64,000 nucleotides of DNA from Lasiosphaeris hirsuta (GCA_030549175.1 JAUKUA010000001.1:4588001-4652000), one strand, 5' to 3'. Shown: positions 21,267 through 37,316, counted from the stretch's first letter. Numbers and translations are program-made. Notes: generated from the sequence alone by a model not told the origin.

Positions 21267-22713
21267 ATGGCGGACGGTATCCCGACCGCGCTGAAGCAGG
21301 CCGACATCACCATCTGGAAATGCGCAACCAAAGCCGCGCAGCTCCAAACGGTGAAGCCCATTGTCGCGTATTGGTGTATGAGGTGACCCTCTGCCCCATC
21401 AGCCAGCCCCCCCGCGTAGTAACACTGCTGTCTCCAGGTGAATACTGGGTCGTCAACCAGATCCTTGCGAAAGAGCTCCACACGCGGGACCAGGACATCT
21501 TGCGATTCACAACCAACCTGATGGACAAGTTGGAGCAGGTTTGTAGAGCCTGCGGGATAAACCCTGGTCACTCCATAGGCTAAGCAATTTCCGATAGACA
21601 AAGGGAGAATACGCGACCGAGGATGCTATCGTCGACGACACAGCGGGCCAGGCATATGTTGAGCAGTTCGCGCAAGAGACACTCGATCGGGCAGAGCGGG
21701 TGGTGAAGGCGAACAAAGTCACACAGTATGCCCTACGATGCCTCGGTAGCGGCTGATGCTAAAGATGTGTTAGGCAAACGGCAACAACGTTCGACGCGGC
21801 GGCCACCTTCTTCCACTTGGTGAACATCTGGGGCGAGGCGGACCACGAGACGCAGCAAAAGATCAAGTACGCCAAATGGAATGCAGCGCGCATAGCTAAG
21901 GCGATAAAGGAGGGCAGAGACCCCAACGAGTCGAATCCGAAGCCCCAGGAGCTGCAGCAGCAGCAGCCGGCATTGGATCCAGACGACCCAGAGGTGCAGA
22001 TGCTGGGCGGGCCTCAGCGAGGCTCGGCACCGCGCCCAGTATCAGTGGAGGACGCACCCGATTCCGATCTGAGGAGAGATGCTGCGGGCGTGTCATTACC
22101 ACACAGTCCTGCCTCGGCCGTGTCTGGTGAGCTCAAGCTGCCGGGTGTACCAACGGAGCTTGGGCCGCCAGCCGGGTACTTCGATTCGGAATCGCTGCCG
22201 TCGCCAATTTCGCCGCCGGCACACGACACGGCCAATTATCGGGCCACCCCCGATCTCCCGCCAGCCTCGTATGGCTGGACAGAGCCAAAACAGAGCCCGG
22301 ATATCCCATCGGCGCCGACTGGGTGGCCCACACACCCGCCGCCAGCGACCGGATGGGCACCGAGCCAAGATGCCCGCCATCATCAACCTGCAGCTTCGCC
22401 CGGGCCGCCTCCTACATTCGCGACGAGTAACCCGACAACAGCCGCAATTGCATCGCCTCCAATCAACCCCCCAACTGACCCATACTACATGAACGTGACC
22501 CCGACGGCGCATATGGCCAGAGCCGCGATCCCTCCAGCAGCGCGGCCAGCCAGTTATGTGCCGGCGCCAGTTGTTGCTGTGGCAGTAGACGAGGCTGCCA
22601 TAGTAGGCGCCCAGAAACACGCAAAGTGGGCCATCTCGGCCTTAAACTTTGAGGACGTAAACACAGCGGTCAGGGAGCTGCGTAAAGCGCTGGACTTGTT
22701 GGGTGCCACGTAG
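21267..22713 (+). CDS. VTA1: ESCRT regulator VTA1/LIP5 homolog
   Basis: Four exons: 21267-21375, 21438-21538, 21598-21725 and 21774-22713, giving 425 residues. The N-terminal Vta1 domain is clear: I-P-x-x-L-K-Q-A-D, then K-P-I-V-A-Y-W-C-E-Y-W-V-V-N-Q-I-L, then A-Y-V-E-Q-F-A and a helix carrying F-F-H-L-V-N-I-W-G. A long Pro/Ala/Gln-rich linker (about 180-370) follows, and the C-terminal helix pair K-H-A-K-W-A-I-S-A-L-N-F-E-D-V is the part that binds Vps4. VTA1 stimulates the Vps4 ATPase that takes ESCRT-III apart at endosomes during multivesicular body formation. Intron 1 has an atypical donor (GTATGA) but restores the conserved Y-W-C-E-Y-W. Confidence 0.95.
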
Positions 22714-23859
22714 ACATGGCGTTACACGTGGAGCAATTCTAGGCATGGCACCCACGAGCTTGGACATGGGACGATAGCAATTTGATTTGTCTAGCAATAT
22801 GTTGTAGGATGAAACGGGCAGGCTGTAGGATTCTGAAGCAGCTGCCATGCATGCATGTCCGATAATGGCGAGATAACCATGACTGGACACATGTCTCTGC
22901 CAGGATGGAACGCAAAAGGGCTCGATGAATGGTGTCTCACGGGCCAGTGCAACTCGGGCAGTGGGTTTTCTGGCGACACAAGAAGATTCTCCGAGTACGC
23001 GGATGACTGACTCTGACAAGTTGAGAATGAGTTGAGTTTCTAATGCTCTTGTTTTGAATCGAGACAGCAGAAAGGCCGTATCCGCTCCAATGGCCATTTG
23101 CCCATGAGCAATCTGAAAATTTCTATGTGGGCAATAAAGAGCAGTTTCAAGTTGAGATGCTCTACCTCGGCGCGCATCCTGATCCCGCAGCCTTGCCAGC
23201 TGCGCATACCATTGGGTCAACGAGTGGCAGCAAGTCGTATCGGGCAACCAGAGCAACCAGAGCATGGTAGGGATAGCATCCGAGCTACCTAAAAAGGGAA
23301 AGCTTGCATCAAAGAGCACCTATGCAAGTGCCAGAACAAGGCTAGAAGGTCTTGAAGAGTCATTGTAGTTCAGCTAGGTTCGGCAGTGTACAAGTCGATG
23401 CTGTGTGCCGTCAAGAGGCTTTGGCAATGCGAGGTCCAGGTTCCCCAGCTCAGCCGCAAAAAAAAAATTGTCAGAACTCGGTGTAAGACCCGGGCACCGT
23501 CGACGTTCACGTCATGCCTGCCGATCGAGGCGGATGGAGCCTCGGAATGTGACATTGTCTTTGATCGGCGATATATTTTGTGGTATGGTGTATGTGCTTT
23601 GATGATATAAAGCGGGTACTTGCTTCCCCCGTCGATGTCGGTATTTTCCTCGACTCCCACACAGCGAATTTCAACATTGCACTCAACGCATCTCATACCA
23701 CACCACAACAAACCGCAACTCACGGTACAATCTCTTGTTGCCACCAATACGCTACAAAAGCACAAAACAGCAAGTTCCTCGTTCGTTAGTACAAGCCATT
23801 TTACCGTTTCTGTACCGCCACAATCCTAACTTCCCGTGCCAGCACCAGGGCAAGCCAAC
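22714..23859. other. Intergenic with TATA-like promoter at right end
   Basis: No convincing gene here; a 225-codon antisense frame lacks motifs. A TATAAAG box lies at 23606-23612 on the plus strand, about 250 nt upstream of the small ORF at 23860, followed by a CA/CT-rich leader. This supports transcription of that ORF. Confidence 0.5.
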
Positions 23860-24030
23860 ATGTCCGACGAAGAAGGAAGCTACTCGTACGGCAGCTCCGA
23901 GCCGGACACGGCAGACATGGCAGACACGGCCGGCGACTGGCGCACACGCACTTACACGTTCCCGGCAGTGCCCGTCGATCCGCCCAAGCCGTCTGGAGAC
24001 GATTCCTGTGGCGGCGGATGCACGAGATGA
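23860..24030 (+). CDS. Possible small acidic protein, 56 residues
   Basis: The ATG sits in a good fungal context (CCAACATGT) downstream of a TATAAAG box and a leader-like region. The product is acidic, with a Ser/Tyr/Asp/Glu-rich N-terminus (S-D-E-E-G-S-Y-S-Y-G-S-S-E), a Pro-rich middle (V-P-V-D-P-P-K-P) and a Cys-Gly end (S-C-G-G-G-C-T-R). There is no signal peptide, membrane segment or known family. It could be a real small protein or a chance ORF in a transcript. Confidence 0.4.
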   Translation: MSDEEGSYSYGSSEPDTADMADTAGDWRTRTYTFPAVPVDPPKPSGDDSCGGGCTR

Positions 24031-24402
24031 ACTGGAACGGTGGAATGGATCCTTTTTTTCTACTCGAGCGAACACTGTGCTTTGGTGTGAAGGGGGGGGG
24101 GGGAGGGGTTGAGGGTTGGATATGGGGGTTCGAGAAGGGCGCGGTGGCAATGGACAGTCTTGGCGGGCTTTCGTGCTGATAGTATAACCCTTCAAGATTC
24201 AAGCAAAGCTTATATGTGGTATCTGGTCACCGCTTATTGCACCGTACATCCTAACCCTGGCTTGCTAAAACTGGGAAAGCCAAGCCCCGGGGCCACCGAT
24301 GTACCCAGCCAGTGCTATTTGTGCCTTTGAAACTACCGCTCGTGTTATAGACATTGCTAGTACTCGAGTTTGGTACTACCCAGGTGAGTACCTAGGTAGG
24401 TA
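24031..24402. other. Short intergenic spacer
   Basis: This spacer lies between the small ORF (+) and the 3' end of the cysteine-rich gene (-). It contains a G tract near 24091-24103 and a CCTAGGTAGGTAC word at about 24390-24402. No gene seen. Confidence 0.5.
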
Positions 24403-25094
24403 CTAGGCTTGATACATCTCGCGATGCTTATCCGCTACTTGGCCCCATGGTTTGTCCCCCACTTTGTAGCACCTCTTAGCCCCCTGCCGCTTGCAGCTCA
24501 AGCACACTCCCCGTTCCTCTCCAGGTTCGTATCGGCACTCGCGGTTTCCCGCCACACATCGATGACATCGCTGTTCTATGGCTTGGCTAGGTGCCCCACG
24601 GAGTGGACGAACACACACCATACCTTTCAGGTGGCAACGATGGCACCTACTTTGGTACCTTCCATCCTTGTCACAAGTGTCGTAGCTTGGACTGCATTTT
24701 CTGAAACCGTCGGCACATGATACGCAGGTGATTTCGTCTGAATTGGCCGAAACTGGCTTTTGATACAACGGCTGTCAGTATCCCCTCCAATTATCTGTCC
24801 CTTTGCCATTTACGTACCAGATACCTTGCAATACAAATACCATTGTTCCAGTACATATATTTTCCCATTTTGTCCTTATCCAGATCGTCATATTGATTCT
24901 GGGCGAATATTGGCAGGTCGACGAGGCCTTCGTCCCAAGACTGGAAACTATGGTTAACGTATGAGGTGGATAGGTAAGTTGCAAATTAACCTTACCTTGC
25001 ATACGGAACACCGGCCATTGTATTGGTCGTCTGCCGATGCAAGTTCATAGCAGTATGTACCGTTTATATATCTTTTTCCCTGATCCCGAGGCAT
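24403..25094 (-). CDS. Cysteine-rich protein with tandem Zn2Cys6-like clusters
   Basis: Reconstructed three-exon gene: 25094-24996, 24940-24841 and 24752-24403, in phases 0 and 1, giving 182 residues. The introns (55 and 88 nt) have donors GTAAGG and GTATTT and acceptors TCCAG and GCCAG. Sixteen cysteines are present. Exon 1 has C-S-V-C. Exon 3 has four C-x2-C-x6/7-C blocks starting at residues 76, 103, 129 and 150. Blocks three and four (Cys129, 132, 139, 150, 153, 161) match the Zn2Cys6 spacing C-x2-C-x6-C-x10-C-x2-C-x7-C. Blocks one and two match it with a longer, 16-residue linker. Basic residues lie between the cysteines. There is no signal peptide, so a nuclear or cytosolic zinc protein is possible. 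I do not recognise the family. Confidence 0.7.
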
Positions 25095-25972
25095 TCTCGC
25101 CGTTTATTGTTGGGACTCGGATGGTGGGAGTCCAATGACGCTACAGCGGGGGAAGGGGGGGGGGGGGGGGGGGGGGGGTGCTAGCCAAAGGATGCGTATG
25201 TTGAATGGGCTTTTGTCTTTTTGGTTTGCTGATGGGCTGACAACGATGTCTGGTGGATCGTGTACCTATGTGGGAAAAGAGACGTGAAGGGGAAGCCTGG
25301 ATAGGGATAACAAGGCAATTAATATGTTTTTTAACATGGTGTAAACACTAAGCCAACTCAAATAATACTTGTGTACTCTGTGTAAGATGGTATTTTCGGG
25401 CACTGTTTCTTCGCAACATTCAGATGTCTCTTGAACTTGATGGCATCACGGATGTATGTGTGACTACACACTGATTCACATACTTCAAAAAGCTGTCCAA
25501 GACTGTGACCATCAAGCTAAGGAATATTACAGCCCGTTCTGAGTGCCGTGTGCGGCTGGCAATGGGGTCAGTCCACCTGCTGAGTTGTGCCAAACTCATC
25601 TCTTCAAGCTATTCTCGCTCACCATCTGATGTAAGTACGGCTATGACTGACCAAGTGACGCCAAACCCTCAATATAACTAGGGTCTCGTCCTCGAAAGGA
25701 TGTTTGCGGTCGTATACGTCATAAATGCCAGGCTCTGAGCTTCTTTTGTGCAGAGATAATCTGGAGCATGAGCCACAGTCGTTACAAAGCAAATCATTGC
25801 CTAGGAAGACTAATGCCACTTCATTTGTTTCGGAAGGCCCACCTGACCTTGCAGGCCCATCTGACCTTGCATGCCCTTCACCAACACTGACACGGCAATT
25901 TGAAACCAACCACGACTCGATTTACGACTACGTATCCCAGAAATCTCCATATAATGCGAGTACCTAGCCCAT
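25095..25972. other. Intergenic with long poly-G tract
   Basis: The left end is the promoter of the cysteine-rich gene; the right end is the 3' side of the beta-galactosidase gene. Apart from the G run at 25155-25178, nothing stands out; an AT-richer patch at about 25310-25400 has no coding potential. Confidence 0.5.
25155..25178 (+). repeat. Poly-G tract (24 G)
   Basis: An uninterrupted run of 24 G lies 61 nt upstream of the start codon of the cysteine-rich gene, so it may be in that gene's promoter or leader. Length may be uncertain for sequencing reasons. Confidence 0.9.
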
Positions 25973-30512
<4,540 letters not shown>

Positions 30513-32182
30513 ATGGCCTCAACCACTGAGAAGGACGCTGCTGTCACCGAGCACCATGATGACACCAAGTCCCAGGAGGCCGATATCACCGTCCACCTCG
30601 CCCACGAGGCTGAGGAACTCGTCTTCTCGCCATGGACCCCCTCCATGTTCCGCCTCTACCTCGTTCTTACGTGTGCGTATCTCTGCGGGTGTCTCAATGG
30701 CTTTGACGGGTCGCTCATGGGCGGCTTGAATGGGATGGTGTCATACCAGAGATACTTCGGCATGTAGGCATTACTCCCAAGACCCCCGTCATTACGAATG
30801 TGTTGAGCTGACTTGGCTGCAGGTCTACGGCGGGCTCGGGCACTGGCCTCGTCTTTGCCATGTACAATATTGGTTCTGTAGCAGCCGTCTTCTTCACTGG
30901 CCCCGTCAACGACTACTTTGGTCGTCGCTGGGGCATGTTTACCGGTGCAGTCATCGTCATTATCGGAACTACTGTGCAAGCGCTTAGCACAAGCAACGGC
31001 CAGTTTTTAGGTGGGCGCTTTGTCCTCGGCTTCGGTGTCAGTTTCGCCTGTGTCTCTGCGCCATGCTATGTCAGCGAAATGGCACATCCGAAGTGGCGAG
31101 GAACTCTCACGGGTCTCTACAACTGCACTTGGTACATTGGTAGCATCATTGCTTCGTGGACCGTGTACGGGTGCTCTTATATCGAGACAGACTCGGCCTG
31201 GCGCATTCCCGTCTGGTGCCAGATGGTCACTTCAGGCATTGTCTGCATTGGAGTGTGGTTCCTTCCCGAGAGCCCGAGATGGCTCGTGGCCCAGGACAGA
31301 CACGAAGAGGCCGCCCAGGTGCTGGCCACGTACCACGGTGAGGGGCAGGCAGATCACCCCATGGTCCAACTTCAGATGAAGGAAATGCTGAACCAAATCT
31401 CTAATGAGGCGTCGGACAAGAAGTGGTGGGATTACCATGAGCTTTGGGACACCCACTCGGCCCGTCGCAGACTCATCTGCGTCATTGGCATGGCCGTCTT
31501 TGGCCAGATCAGTGGAAACAGCTTGTCGTCATACTACATGGTCAACATGCTTAAATCCGCCGGCATAACCGATCAGCACAAGGTTCTGGCGCTCAACGGT
31601 GTCAACCCAGCTCTGTCGTTCCTGGGTGCCATTCTCGGCGCGCGCATGACAGATGTTGTCGGCCGCCGCCCGCTCCTTTTGTACACGATTGTCTTTGCGT
31701 CAATCTGTTTCGCCATCATTACCGGGACTAGCAAGATGGCCACCGATGACCCGAGTGCAAGCGCGGCAGCCAATACCACCATTGCATTCATCTTTATCTT
31801 CGGCATTGTCTTCTCGTTTGGTTGGACCCCGTTACAGAGTATGTACATCGCCGAGACCCTACCGACCGCCACCCGCGCAAAGGGTACCGCCGTTGGTAAC
31901 CTTGCGTCGTCCATCGCAAGCACCATTTTGCAGTATGCATCGGGGCCGGCCTTTGAGAAGATTGGATACTATTTCTATCTCGTCTTTGTCTTTTGGGATC
32001 TGCTCGAAGGCGTCTTCATGTACCTTTACTTTCCCGAAACCAAGGATCGCACGCTGGAGGAGCTGGAGGAAGTCTTTTCTGCCCCCAACCCTGTCAAGAA
32101 GAGTTTGGAGAAGCGGAGCACGCAGACAGTGCTGAACACAGTTGGCGCTACCCACGACGAAAAAGTCCAGCAGATCGCTTGA
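30513..32182 (+). CDS. MFS sugar transporter, lactose-permease type
   Basis: Two exons, 30513-30763 and 30823-32182, giving 536 residues. A hydrophilic N-terminus of about 45 residues precedes 12 predicted membrane helices. Sugar-porter signatures are present: [10 protein letters not shown] in helix 1, D-Y-F-G-R-R-W-G between helices 2 and 3, P-E-S-P-R-W-L at the end of the N-half, D-V-V-G-R-R-P in the C-half and the closing [11 protein letters not shown]. The sequence is of the fungal lactose/galactoside permease branch rather than the glucose HXT branch. It is divergent from the beta-galactosidase, the layout known for A. nidulans lacpA-bgaD and Kluyveromyces LAC12-LAC4, so it most likely imports lactose or related beta-galactosides through the plasma membrane. 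Substrate is inferred from the neighbourhood. Confidence 0.92.
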
Positions 32183-32757
32183 GCTGGGTGAGGGGAAACA
32201 CGGGGAATAGGGGGGGCGCCCCGAAAGCGGATTGGAAACAAACAAATGGTGGTTTCAATAAAAACCGGGCGATGCACGAACAACCGGGCCAGAATTTTAC
32301 CGTGACGGCGTTGGAGACTGGGCTATCTCGGTGAAACACGTAAAATCTAAGGCGGGAGCTGGTACGATTTGGTCGAAAACGGACCGAATGAGTCCGGGAG
32401 AGATGAACCAACCCTCCTGAAGGCCATGCTCCATCCCTTCCGCGGGGCCCCCAATTCCCAATTGCAGAATTACAGGGGGTTTGCCCCAATGTGCCCCGCT
32501 GTCTCCGCTCCCCCTACGGCTCCCCCGCAGCGAACACGCGACCTTCCATGGGACGGTCGGATTTGGGGGGGGGGGGGGGGGGGAGCTATGGGTTGAAGGT
32601 GGCCACCTATAATTCCCCAGATTTTGCATGCCGCCCCTCTTTTTTTTTCTTCTTCTTGTCTGGCTCCCCTCGTCATTCTCCTCCCCAAGTCCTCGGTCCG
32701 CTTCGGAACGAGTTGTGCAAGTGCGGATGTGCAGATTACGACCAGCAGAAAATTTCA
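32183..32757. other. Intergenic, upstream of the Zn2Cys6 gene
   Basis: It holds the permease 3' end and the regulator's promoter. A G run lies at 32565-32583 and a T/C-rich stretch at about 32637-32660. No gene seen. Confidence 0.5.
32565..32583 (+). repeat. Poly-G tract (19 G)
   Basis: An uninterrupted run of 19 G lies about 175 nt upstream of the regulator's start codon, in its likely promoter. Confidence 0.9.
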
Positions 32758-35157
32758 ATGTCGTCGCCAATGGAGAACGTAATGAGTGGAGAGCCGGCCA
32801 GGAAGAGGCTGAGAACCTCGCATGCGGTGAGTTTCGGTCAACTAAGGGCCTAAGGACCTCAGCCTCGGTCTCTAGGCGTGGTGGCTGATGGAACATGTAG
32901 TGTGATGTATGCCGCGCGAGGAAGATAAGGTTTGTTCTCCAACGGCCTTCTAGATCGGTCTGGGCGCATGGCTAACGATAGGGTAGATGCGACGGGAATG
33001 CGCCTTGTGCCGCGTGCTCGCAGGTCGACTGCGAGTGTACATATGGATCCGAAGCGAACTCGTTAGTCTGCTCCTCAAGTCTTGGCAGCCTTCTTCGTGT
33101 ACGGAAGCGGGTCGCTGATCATGAGGGGACGACAAAAGAAGGGGGAAAACAGATCTTATACTGGAGGGGGTGCTTCGCGTCGAGGAGTTCTTGCATGAGA
33201 TGAACGCTACCCTTGTTCGTCCCCCCCTAAACCAAACCAAACCAAACCAAACCCCCCTTCCCCTGCAGCTCGGGAGCTGATGGTACGCCACAAGGCTACA
33301 GCCCCATACTTAGACCGCTCCCGTCCGCCCGTAATCTCTCCAGTAATCGGCGCTGCTTCCGTCGGCCGGGGTAGTTTCTCCGGCAGTTCCCTCGCCGACT
33401 TACACCCATCCGGGACCGCGGGGAACCTACCACCGCTGACACACCGGCCCCGAACCCCCCCGAGCGAGCCACATAACCCTAATAGCCTCGAGAACGCCGT
33501 CCTAGACTCATGGCACACGTCAACGACGGAGGCAGTCCTCAACTGGCCACACTTTGATGTCTTTCCGAGCCTACGGCATGACTACGTCTCCATTTTCCAG
33601 CTGGAGCAGTCACGTCCACCGATGCGCACTCGGGCTGCCACCATGTACCCCTACGTTACGGCGGAGGACGTCGATGGCATCCTGCAGTCGTTCGAGCATG
33701 CCGTCAACTTTTGGTATCCCACCATGTCGAGGGGCCAGCTGGAGCAGATGCGGATGATCATCACCAGCGGAGCATTCGACGAGGACGGGCCGCATACCTG
33801 TCTTGGGCTGTTGACTATGGCACTTGGGTGCGCGAGTGAGGCTATCTCAGGGCTGACGTTAGGCGCGGCAATGTTGAGTGACGAAGAGAGGAAGAAAAGG
33901 GCTGGCAGAAGAGCAATGGGGGATATTTACTTTGACAGCGCACTGAAAAAGCTGTACGTCGCGCACACGGGCGTCAGCTCGACAGCGACGCACTGCCTCT
34001 TCTTCGCTGCGTTAGTATCCCTGCCGCCTCCGGATCCGCTTCCCTGCCCTGCTAACTATCACACTAGTGTCTATTTCGCCTTCCTCCGCCGTCCCCTACA
34101 AGCCTGGGAATACATCCATGCCGCCGCCGCCAAGTGCCTCCTCCTCCTCTCATACCCTCCCCACGACGAGCCCCCTGAGGACCAAGAGCGCATCCGCCGC
34201 ATCTTCTGGTCCTGCTACATCCTCGAGTCAGACTACCTCGCCGAACTCTCAAGTCTGCCCCTCTCGGGCGTCGCCCGCATCGAGTCGTCCATTCCCCTTC
34301 CCGGTGACTCGTACCGCACGCACGCCACGCTGCTAGAGGAGGAGCAGTCATCGCTGTACTTCTTGGCGTGCATCTCGATGCGCAGATTACTGAATCGAGT
34401 GCATCAGCTACTCTATGCACGCGGGACCGGGGCCTCGCTAGATAATGCGCGGTTTCCGTACGTCGTCGCCGAGTTGAACCATCAGCTGGATGAGTGGCGG
34501 GATGTGCTGCCGGCGGCCTTTGCGTTTACCGTCGGATTTGATTGCAAGCCGACGGCGACGGAACACGGTGGGTTCTTGAGGCAGAGGTATCTGACGTGTC
34601 AGAGCGTGATTTACCGGCCGTGAGTTGCTTCTATTGATCGGCTACGAATGGCTGGAGACACCCGCTAACTCGGGGCATTAGGTACTTGATGTGGATGCTC
34701 GGTGGCGTGTATGGTGAGGGGGGCACCGGTGGTCCGGCAAGTCAAGATGTGCTGAGGAACTGCAAGGCGTGCCTGGACGCGTGCTTGTTGCATATCTTGA
34801 ACCTCCGGGGGTTTGCGCAAACGGTGTTGGTGGATACGTGGATTTGTTCGTTGTCGTGAGTAACAATCTCCGACCCCGGACCCTTCCGAAATCACGGATT
34901 AATCTTGTCATACAACCAGCATGGCGGGTGCGATGCTAGTAATTCTGGCGGCTTGTAGGATGCCTGCGCTGAGAAGCCTGATCGGCCCCGAGGTTCTCGC
35001 TGCGGGGCATCACCTCAGACAACTCCTCGAGGGATGGCAGAAGGTTTTGGGGGACCCGAGCTCACCCAGTGTTGACCAGAGTGTGCGGATTATCGGCGAG
35101 GTGGACCGGTTCATCCAACAAGTGTACGGGGCTGGCGCTGGCGACTTGACTAGGTGA
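32758..35157 (+). CDS. Zn2Cys6 transcription factor of the galactoside cluster
   Basis: Eight-exon model: 32758-32826, 32901-32929, 32987-33061, 33139-33218, 33269-34010, 34068-34619, 34682-34855 and 34920-35157, giving 652 residues. The binuclear zinc cluster is split over exons 2 and 3: Cys24, 27, 34, 40, 43 and 50, with the basic stretch R-A-R-K-I-R. Exon 4 gives the R-G-K-T-D-L-I-L-E-G-V-L-R-V-E segment common just after such clusters. Exons 5-8 carry the fungal-TF middle homology region (A-V-N-F-W-Y-P-T-M-S, I-F-W-S-C-Y-I-L-E-S-D). It lies 576 nt downstream of the permease in the same direction, so it is a good candidate activator of the permease and beta-galactosidase genes. The intron at 33219-33268 has a weak donor and is the least certain join. 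Confidence 0.87.
33229..33253 (+). repeat. Five AAACC repeats in a regulator intron
   Basis: Five perfect copies of the pentamer AAACC fill much of the 50-nt intron at 33219-33268 of the Zn2Cys6 gene. The first copy overlaps the likely branch-site word CTAAAC. Confidence 0.85.
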
Positions 35158-35886
35158 TGTGAGGTTTATTGCCATCTTGATGTAGTTGATTATAATCCAT
35201 GGGGATTGCGGTATCGTACTTGTTAAAGCGAATGAGGTGTTCAAGGAGGGCTTTTACACTCTGGGCGTGGGGGAAAGAAATGTCGTATGAATGTGGACAT
35301 GACATTACCTTACGGATGTCTTATCTCGACATCAAACTGACTCCCACGTACGGCAGTCGCAAGTTTTCGTTGTGGCCAATACTAGTAATCCACCACCCTC
35401 GAACAGTGTAAGAATGGCACATCGATCGAGACTCAAGCTGAAAATGTAGTAGAGCTACTTGGCTGGTGGGGTCAAGGATATAGTGATAAATATCCTGCCC
35501 TAGAAGCCTTGGTCGAGAGTTCAGATGAAAAGCCGACTTGGCACGTAGGGCACCTACCGACCTGTTTGTCTCTATGACAAACAAACACTTCTCTTCTTGC
35601 CAAAACAACCAAGCTGTGGTTCAAGGCCGAGAGCACATATGTTTGTGTTACACTAGGAGTGTTTGTGTCTAAACTAAAGAACAGCTGGCCAGCTAAAAAC
35701 AATTGAATGGGAGTAGTTAGAACAAAGAACCAACTGAAAGAAACCTCTGCTCCAGCCCCTTTACCAGGCCCCAATTCCCCCCCCCCCCCCCCCCCCCCCC
35801 CCGAGAGACAGAGAAATAGGGGCTATATTGGTATTCGGCCCAAGCAATCACCATTTCCCTTTAAATGGAGACCGTTTATTCCAGAC
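35158..35886. other. Intergenic between convergent genes, poly-C tract
   Basis: It lies between the regulator's 3' end and the 3' end of the small secreted protein gene. It contains the C run at 35777-35802; no gene seen. Confidence 0.5.
35777..35802 (+). repeat. Poly-C tract (26 C)
   Basis: A run of 26 C lies about 85 nt beyond the stop codon of the minus-strand small secreted protein gene, probably in its 3' untranslated region, where it would read as poly-G in the RNA. Confidence 0.9.
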
Positions 35887-36304
35887 TCAGAAGTTCGGAG
35901 CGCAGCAGTCGTTGGGAGAGTTTCCAGAGCCGCAGCCGTTGGCGGTGCGAGGCTGGCATCGGAAGTTGGAATTGGCGGGGCAAAACTCATCCAGGGCAAC
36001 GCTCTGGGGGCCGGTGCAGAAGAAGAGCGAGTTGTACTCATGGTCAGAGTCGGCTGGGAGGCCTCGCTCGGCCAGAGCGGCGTCGATCTTGGGCTTCCAG
36101 AGGGCAATGTTGGCGCCTATTGGGTTAGGAGAGTTAGTACCAGTCAACAATACTCGGGGGCGTTCCATGCAAGTAGAGGGCCATCATACCGCTGTCCAGG
36201 AGAGTGAAGCCGCAGTAGAACTGGCTCTGCGTGCAGTTGGCAATGGCTAGAGCCTGGCCCAGAAGGGCGGCGGCGGTGAGGACGACGGGGACGATTTGAA
36301 CCAT
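35887..36304 (-). CDS. Small secreted cysteine-rich protein
   Basis: Two exons, 36304-36190 and 36116-35887, joined in phase 1 across a 73-nt intron, giving 114 residues. A clear signal peptide (about 1-20, ending Q-A-L-A) is followed by a mature protein of about 94 residues with eight cysteines: N-C-T-Q, F-Y-C-G-F, F-F-C-T-G, E-F-C-P, F-R-C-Q, N-G-C-G and a final D-C-C-A-P-N-F. The I-A-L-W-K-P-K-I-D-A-A-L region looks helical. TATAAG on the minus strand at about 36425-36430 lies about 120 nt upstream of the start and fits a TATA box. It is likely a secreted, disulfide-bonded protein of unknown function; small proteins of this kind in fungi can be effectors, but nothing here proves that. Confidence 0.8.
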
Positions 36305-37316
36305 TTTGGATGGTTTCTGTTGGGTGCTTCTGCTACTTTTTGTTGTAGTGATGAGAGGTAGATGTGGTTTGTTTGTCTGTGTCTGTCAAAAGGAGAACGG
36401 GGACAGAGGAGCATCACGGCTCTACTTATACTTCGAGACTGCAGCAGAGGAGACCCCCTGAGACTCGGTACAAAACTGCAAGGAATGTCATGGCCACAAC
36501 AATCTTCTCACTGTTCCTGGTTGTGACGTTTGGGCCCCTTTGCTACGCCCTTTGCATAGGTACTTGTGATACGCTAGGCACATGCAGCCGTACGGATCGG
36601 AAGTTGAGTGCTGACATTCGTCCCACTCGTGCCATTCGTCCTATACCATGACCCGACCATCGCGAGAATTTTGGTGCCTGCCTTGAGCTTGGAGAGGATG
36701 CCACAGTAAGGGAACAGGACTGGTTGGTGTGGATGTGGATAGGAGCCCCTGAAACAACAGTGCCACACCTTGCCGGGGGCCTATGAGTGGTGCCTCCTGA
36801 TAGTGACAAACAATAACAAGACAAAACCTCGATCACAAAGAGTCATATTACTTCCATATACAACAGGAGTTACATGATATAGTTTCCATAAAATCAACTG
36901 CATGCGCACCACGTAGTTCACTGCGCTGCGTATATTCTACTCCTGAGCAAGGTCAATGGGACGCACAGGCAGACGAGGAAGCACGTTGTCAATGGATTGA
37001 CGGGACACGCTGTTCCCCGACGGCGTCTCGGCCCGTGAAGGTGAATACGGCTTTGCCGCACAAGTGGCGTCCGCCGACAAAGATGGTGTAACCTGGCCCG
37101 AATGTTAGTGCTACTTTGAGAAAGGATGCTTCAGCGTCCCACACACACGTAATCATGGCTACTTACTACTGAGCCAAATTCCATGGATTTTTGGTTACGG
37201 GTTAAATGCTTACAGCCTGTTATCTATTGGGTGCCAATAAACAGAAAGTTCAGCCCCAAAGAGGATATCAAAATTTTGCTATTACACCATGTGATTACGA
37301 GTACTATTGCTTAGTT
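36305..37316. other. Intergenic, no gene seen
   Basis: The left end is the promoter of the small secreted protein gene; the right end is the 3' side of the 661-residue membrane protein gene. Frames are under 100 codons and without motifs. Confidence 0.5.

Noticed and set aside
22642..23319. 225-codon minus-strand frame overlapping the VTA1 3' end
   Set aside because: It runs antisense into the conserved VTA1 C-terminal helices and has no motif.
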